A stretch of 64,000 nt of DNA from Diospyros lotus (Eukaryota; Streptophyta; Magnoliopsida; Ericales; Ebenaceae). The notes beneath the pieces are model-generated. The model made no database searches, was not told the DNA's origin, and worked only from the letters and a program-made list of their open reading frames with translations. Positions 59,177 through 64,000 of this stretch are shown here, one piece after another. The stretch is from assembly GCF_014633365.1 (NCBI RefSeq), contig NC_068341.1, positions 2,418,001 through 2,482,000 on the forward strand. The letters are read 5' to 3'. Position numbers and translations under genes: made by a program. Numbering within the stretch: position 1 is the stretch's first letter; every line of letters begins with the position of its first letter.

Positions 59177-61328
59177 AACCATCAATCATCAGGCAATGTA
59201 GGACATCAACAAAATTACTGAATTCTTTTTTATTTGATCAATTAGCAAGTTGGACTTAACAAATACTCAGGTAGCAAATCATTTATCTGTAAAAGCATCC
59301 CTACTTTGATAGGGTTGGCAGAGGTCATTTTTTTTTTTACACAACCTTGCCCTTGTTTGGAATTGTTTCCACACCCATGACCTGCCAATTACAAAAGAAC
59401 TAACTACCTGTGCAACCAAAGCTAGCCCTCTAATCATTTATCTAGTTTAGGAAAAATTATCAATTATCTTACACTCAAGAGCAGCAACCCATCTAAAGTT
59501 TAAACCATAGCCTAACCAAGCAATCCGTAAAACCAGTTAATTATCCAATTCATCCAATTCAGCCAGTACCAGTCCAGTCCAAACCTGAAGCAGTCCAGCC
59601 CAAAAGAATAGATTCTCCAAATTTGCTTTTTATATGATCTAAATCAATCTGTCTTGAGTTTATTAGCACTAGCAAATACGTTTCCCTCTTTCTGGTATGT
59701 GCTGAGCTATATATAACCACAAAACAGAAAAAATTGGGGTGGGGGGATGCACAAACCCCAAAACAGGGGGTGTGACCACGTACATCCACTGAATACCAAA
59801 AATTTGTATATGCCTTTAAGATTATAACAAAATACAAGTTGCCCCAAAATCAAAAGAAGAAGATAAACACAAGCAAATGGCCCCTCTCATCCAAAGAATA
59901 AGAGAAACAGAATGAGTCCTTTCAAACATCAAATTGGGATCTTTACATCAATCAAAATTATAGAATATTCCATGCCCCATGCTCCATAAATGATACAACA
60001 TCATCTGCAAAAATAAGATAGAAACTGAGATCCCAACAACTAATGTTTTTGGACCAACAACTAGCCTAGGAATTTTTGGAAGTATAAAACCCAAACCCTC
60101 CATTATCAAAAATATAAAAGAGAAGAGGGCCAATAAAAATGGACCTTTCAAAATTGATGGAGTATCCATATTCAACACATATCAAACAAATAAAGTCATT
60201 ACATACGTCAAAACACATGCAAACACACGTTATGCTGTTCACTTATCAATGCATCAAAATACATTTAACCAAAATAACATGACATCCAATGATAATGACT
60301 TTGTTGAAATTGGGTTCGTTCAAAAATTGCAAGCTGTAGCACTCACTTCTTTTATGTTTTTCTCATGAACACTTTATTTGAATTGATATGTTCTATAACT
60401 TCTAGCTCCAATTGATGTTTTAGGTCAATTATCTAGTCCACGTGGGTTTCTTTGGATGTAAACATAGTCAAGCAGCACAAAAACTTCAGTTCAATAAATC
60501 CTAGAAAAGTGGCCTATTCCTAGGATATTAAGAAGAAACAAGAATGAATTGATAGAAAGCTTCTAGCAGATTGACTCTTGCTGCCCTCCTATATAATAAT
60601 ACTCCCTTTGCAATGGATTATAGCCTGAGTAGCTTTTTCAATCTAAAAAGAAAATAAACCATGAATGCTCTCTAATCTTGCTCCTAGAGGATCCAAGGCA
60701 CTCCAAATGGATTCTCATGATCATGGTGTGACCAAAAACACACTTTACACACTATATGTATGTCAAATTACTAATATACAAATAGTGTAATAATACGAAG
60801 CATATAGGAGTAATGGGGTATGGCAAAGAGAGATGAAAAGTAGAGTAAGAAGACTAGAAATAAAGAGAAGTGAAGTAAGGACGTTCCAATTCTGTGAATG
60901 TCAAATTACTTTGTGGTAAGCATCCCTCTTAAGGTTAGAGGACAGCAATTCATTCCTGCTAGAATTTGGCCAGTGCTAAGGAAAAGAAATAAAGAATATT
61001 CTGAACCTGGACTGGTTTGAACTATTCGTACATGTGCCTAATTGTTCAGAACTCATTCCTAACAGGAGTGAAAATAAGGGCGCCCTTTCTATGTCAATTA
61101 GTGCTCTTGGCAATGACCTATCTTTCAGAGTGGCATGCCATGGTGAACCTTTGTCTCATACCATCAGGTCACGTAACCACAAAATTTCCAATTATCCCAT
61201 CCCCAGGTGTTCAATGGTTGCACCACCTTAACTCCACGAGTTGTGATTATCCCATGCCTCTGTTATACTTAGCCAAGTTGTTGGGCTTGGTTAACAAATG
61301 AACAAGCATACTAGGCATGAGCCCTAGT
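58434..61328. other. Putative intron 1 of PP1, or non-coding flank
   Basis: 2.9 kb with no exon matching the conserved PP1 N-terminal region on the minus strand. A (GT)n run lies at about 59144-59173. If the gene is intact, exon 1 is beyond the retroelement at 61.3 kb or outside the window. Confidence 0.5.
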
Positions 61329-61434
61329 GTCATGGTGATGCAATCATGTACATAGTTTTTATTTTCATGGTTTTCTCTAATTGGGTAGGGATATTTTGGT
61401 AATTTTCAGCTTCTTCTTCTTTTTTTTTTTTTTT

Positions 61435-61465
<31 letters not shown>

Positions 61466-61959
61466 GTATATTTTGGTGTAAGTTAATTTTGAGGTGTCTT
61501 TTTGTAAGATCAAGTATTTTGTGGGGGTTCCTAAAGATTAGTGACTTTTAGGGGGAGTTATTTGCAAAATGGGAGTTGGCTTCTCTTGGAAGCTTGAAGA
61601 GCAAGAAGTTGGCTTCCCTTGGAAGCTTGAGGTCTGCTATAAATAAAGGGTCTCCCAGCCACTTAGGGGACTTTTTCAGCATTTTGAAGACAGTAGCCTC
61701 TGCAGGGAGTTTCAGCTCCAAACCAGCTAGGGTTTTGAAGATTTGGAGGCTTGGGTTTTGAGGAGTCGACCCTGCAGCGCCTGCCAACCCCTCCACCGCT
61801 GCCATAGGCGCAAGAGGCTAGCAAGAAGCTGTTGCTACTCGAGTGTTCTAGGACTTAAGAGGTGTGATCTCAGTTATTTAAGTGTGTTATTTGCTGTCCA
61901 TTGTTTCAACACTACATCCTTCTTGTGTTTGTGCTATTTTGCTGTCCCTATTTGCATCA
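61329..61959 (+). mobile_element. 5' LTR of a Ty3/gypsy element (~631 bp)
   Basis: It ends ...TTTGCATCA directly before a primer-binding site. It contains a TATAAATA box at about 61639-61646, a poly-T/poly-G run (about 61419-61464) and a 33-bp direct repeat (AGTTGGCTTC at 61574 and 61607). The start TGTCATGG at 61329 is a best guess, since the 3' LTR is outside the window. Confidence 0.65.
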
Positions 61960-61961
61960 AA

Positions 61962-61974
61962 TTGGTATCAGAAC
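61962..61974 (+). promoter_or_regulatory. Primer-binding site
   Basis: TTGGTATCAGAAC, one base from the initiator-Met tRNA-complementary TTGGTATCAGAGC, two bases after the LTR. Confidence 0.85.
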
Positions 61975-61993
61975 AGGTTGGTCTTGAGAGTTA

Positions 61994-63643
61994 ATGGTTG
62001 CAAGAGGGAGAAGAGGAAATAGAGGCCCTAGAGGTAGATATGTCACTGTTGATATATTTGAAGAACTACAGGAACAATTTAGAAACCTTACACAGCTTGT
62101 TACACAGGCTATAAATTTTCAAAATCAGAGAAATGACAGTGATGATGAATCTGATGATGTTGGGGGAGCAAGGAATGGAATTAATATGCTATCTGAGGCT
62201 GAAAATGATAGTTTGAGTGATGGAGAAAGACTTGGTAATGAAAGGCATGTGCAGCGAAATGAAAGGCCTCAAAGATGGGATGATTGCATTGTGCGTGCTT
62301 TACAAAGTTCCGAAGCGAGTGGTGTCCAAGTGCATATTTCAGAATTTGATGGTGATATGGAAGCTGAAGAATTTTGGGATTGGTTGGACAGCATTGAAAG
62401 TTATTTTGAGTGGAAAGATGAGCCGGAAGAGAGGAAAGTGAAGCTTGTGGGAGCAAAGCTTCGAGGACCAGCTTCTACTTGGTGGAAACATTATCAAAAT
62501 GATTGTGAGAATAGAGGAAAAGGAAAAGTTCGAAGATGGGATAAGATGAAAGAGAAGTTAAAGGCTCAGTTTTTACCTCGAGATTATGAGCAAACATTGT
62601 ATCAGAGGGTTCAGAACTTAAGAGAGAGTGAAAAGTCAGTGAAGGAGTATACCCAAGAGTTTCATACGCTGTCACTAAGGTGTAACCTTGCTGAAACTGA
62701 AGTACAAAGGGTGAGTTGTTATGTGAACGGGCTCAAAATGGCCATTCAAGATCAAGTAAGCCTGCAGTGGCCTTATAAAGTGAGTGATGCCTATCAACTT
62801 GCACGAAACACTCCTAGAAAACTGGTAACTGGTCGTACCAGTACCAGTGGTGCCTCAACCAATAAGTTGCGAGTGGGTGCTAAGGGAAAGGGAATAGCTG
62901 CAACCATGCATTCCAATCAACCCAACAATTATAATAGTGGAAAGACAGCCCTAGTACAGCCTAATAATCAAGGGAAGGTGGTGATTAAATGCTATAGATG
63001 CTTTGAACTTGGGCATAAATCTAATGAGTGCCCGAAAAGAGATAATAGAGTTAATCTTGTTGAAGCTGATCCAGAACAAAATTTTGCTAGTTTTGAGGAT
63101 GAGGAGCAGCAACCAGAAGCTGAAAATGAATTAGCAGAGGAAGGAATTGAGGGGGACACATTTGGCGAGGCCTTAGTCATCTGGATATCATTGCTTTCCC
63201 CTCCGGCTAGCAGCGGTAATTGGCTAAGGAAGACCATTTTCCGAACTAAATGTACAGCTAGTGGAAAGCTATGCAATTTGATAATTGATAGTGGGAGCAG
63301 TGAGAATTTAGTCTCTCAAGAAATGGTGGATAAATTGAAATTGAAGGCTGAACAACATCTACAACCATATCGGATTCTTTGGTTCAACAGAGGAAATGAG
63401 GTAACTGTCTCATTAAGATGCCTTGTCAATTTTTCAATCAGTTCCTTCAAAGAATCAGTTTATTGTGATGTGGTCCCCATGGATGCTTGCCATATCTTAC
63501 TTGGCCGACCTTGGCAATATGACCGGGGCAAGATTCACAAGGGTGTGAAGAACACTTATTCATTTTTCATCAAAGATGGTGAGAATAAGAAGAAGCTTGT
63601 GCTGAAACCCATGAAGATAGGGGCTGCTCTATTGCACTTGTAA
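61994..63643 (+). CDS. Ty3/gypsy Gag-protease polyprotein (549 aa)
   Basis: Retrotransposon structural protein and protease. In order: a basic N-terminus (MVARGRRGNRGPRGR), an acidic linker, a Retrotrans_gag domain (about residues 110-275; FDGDMEAEEFWDWLDSIESY, LRGPASTWWK, RVQNLRESEKSVKEYTQEF), a zinc knuckle CYRCFELGHKSNEC (CX2CX4HX4C, from about residue 333), and an aspartic protease with the DSGSS active site at about residue 432. The frame ends in TAA at 63641-63643. The RT part follows in the same frame, so one stop separates gag-protease from pol. The start is the first ATG after the primer-binding site. Intact gag here suggests a fairly recent insertion. Confidence 0.92.
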   Translation: MVARGRRGNRGPRGRYVTVDIFEELQEQFRNLTQLVTQAINFQNQRNDSDDESDDVGGARNGINMLSEAENDSLSDGERLGNERHVQRNERPQRWDDCIVRALQSSEASGVQVHISEFDGDMEAEEFWDWLDSIESYFEWKDEPEERKVKLVGAKLRGPASTWWKHYQNDCENRGKGKVRRWDKMKEKLKAQFLPRDYEQTLYQRVQNLRESEKSVKEYTQEFHTLSLRCNLAETEVQRVSCYVNGLKMAIQDQVSLQWPYKVSDAYQLARNTPRKLVTGRTSTSGASTNKLRVGAKGKGIAATMHSNQPNNYNSGKTALVQPNNQGKVVIKCYRCFELGHKSNECPKRDNRVNLVEADPEQNFASFEDEEQQPEAENELAEEGIEGDTFGEALVIWISLLSPPASSGNWLRKTIFRTKCTASGKLCNLIIDSGSSENLVSQEMVDKLKLKAEQHLQPYRILWFNRGNEVTVSLRCLVNFSISSFKESVYCDVVPMDACHILLGRPWQYDRGKIHKGVKNTYSFFIKDGENKKKLVLKPMKIGAALLHL

Positions 63644-64000
63644 ATAGAGGGGATTTTATTGGCAAAATCAAGGAAACCAGGTTGCTATATGTTCTTCTTC
63701 AAAAGGAAGAAAAACTACAGTTCGGTATTCCAGGTTGCTATATGTCCTTGTGCCGTACCAGCTTTACTCACCCCTAAGAAAGATGGGAGTCGGAGAATGT
63801 GTGTTGATAGTAGGGCTATCAATAAAATAACCATTAAACACAGGTTTCCCATTCCAAGATTGGATGATATGCTTGACATGCTAGCTGGATCTCATGTTTA
63901 TTCCAAGATTAACTTGAAGAGCGGCTATCACCAAATTAGAATAAGACCTGGAGATGAATGGAAAACAGCTTTTAAGACCAAGTAAGGACTCTACGAGTGG
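63644..64000 (+). pseudogene. Ty3/gypsy reverse transcriptase, N-terminal part, degraded
   Basis: Same frame as gag-protease. Recognisable RT begins at [20 protein letters not shown] and continues with [20 protein letters not shown] and [17 protein letters not shown]. It then meets TAA at 63983-63985 where the family continues KDGLYEW (the next codons read GLYEW). The linker between protease and RT, normally over 100 residues, is reduced to about 40 and contains a 16-bp direct repeat (63677-63692, 63730-63745). This copy cannot make a full polyprotein. It runs off the window. Confidence 0.88.

Overview
This window is nuclear DNA from a flowering plant, most likely a eudicot. The signs are plant-type intron and promoter structure, two PHT1 phosphate transporter genes, a plant type-1 protein phosphatase, an AT-rich background, and a dense layer of Ty1/copia and Ty3/gypsy LTR retrotransposons plus hAT-, Mutator-, CACTA- and Tourist-like DNA transposons. 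No species can be named from the sequence. There are no bacterial operons, CRISPR arrays or convincing tRNA/rRNA genes.

Only three host genes can be supported, all on the minus strand. Two are PHT1-family H+/phosphate symporters: copy A (CDS 21242-22927, one short coding intron, 535 aa) and copy B (CDS 45672-47294, no coding intron, 540 aa). They are tandem paralogs about 23 kb apart. Both appear to share one layout: a PHR1-binding P1BS box, a TATA box, a short 5' leader, a 1.4-1.6 kb intron in the 5' UTR, then the ATG. This suggests both are phosphate-starvation inducible. The third gene is a PP1 catalytic subunit (57512-58433). Its two C-terminal-side exons are intact, but the exon for the first ~60 residues is not visible in the window.

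Layout. 0-6 kb: DNA-transposon debris and tandem repeats. 6.3-9 kb: a GC-rich minisatellite-like block, two inverted repeats and a badly decayed copia pol. 11-17 kb: a pile of related gypsy-type fragments (LTRs, zinc knuckles, a gag pseudogene, tandem and inverted duplications). 17.7-21.2 kb: a GC-rich promoter-like island and two DNA transposons, the last ending 72 bp past the PHT1-A stop. 21.2-24.9 kb: PHT1-A and its promoter. 24.9-45 kb: a transposon-rich spacer with three copies of one Tourist-like family (one carrying a GC-rich cargo), two copies of another (one split by a hAT element with an 8-bp target duplication), a Mutator-type MITE with a 9-bp duplication, a solo LTR with a 5-bp duplication, and CACTA ends. 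45.7-48.9 kb: PHT1-B. 49-57 kb: mostly featureless AT-rich DNA. 57.5-58.4 kb: PP1. 61.3-64 kb: 5' LTR, primer-binding site and gag-protease-RT of a degraded Ty3/gypsy element running off the window.

I found no new multi-gene system. The most informative observations are the shared PHT1 regulatory layout, a transposon close upstream of PHT1-A and another just past its stop codon, a family of MITE-like elements with GC-rich cargo, and several insertions whose target-site duplications can be read directly.
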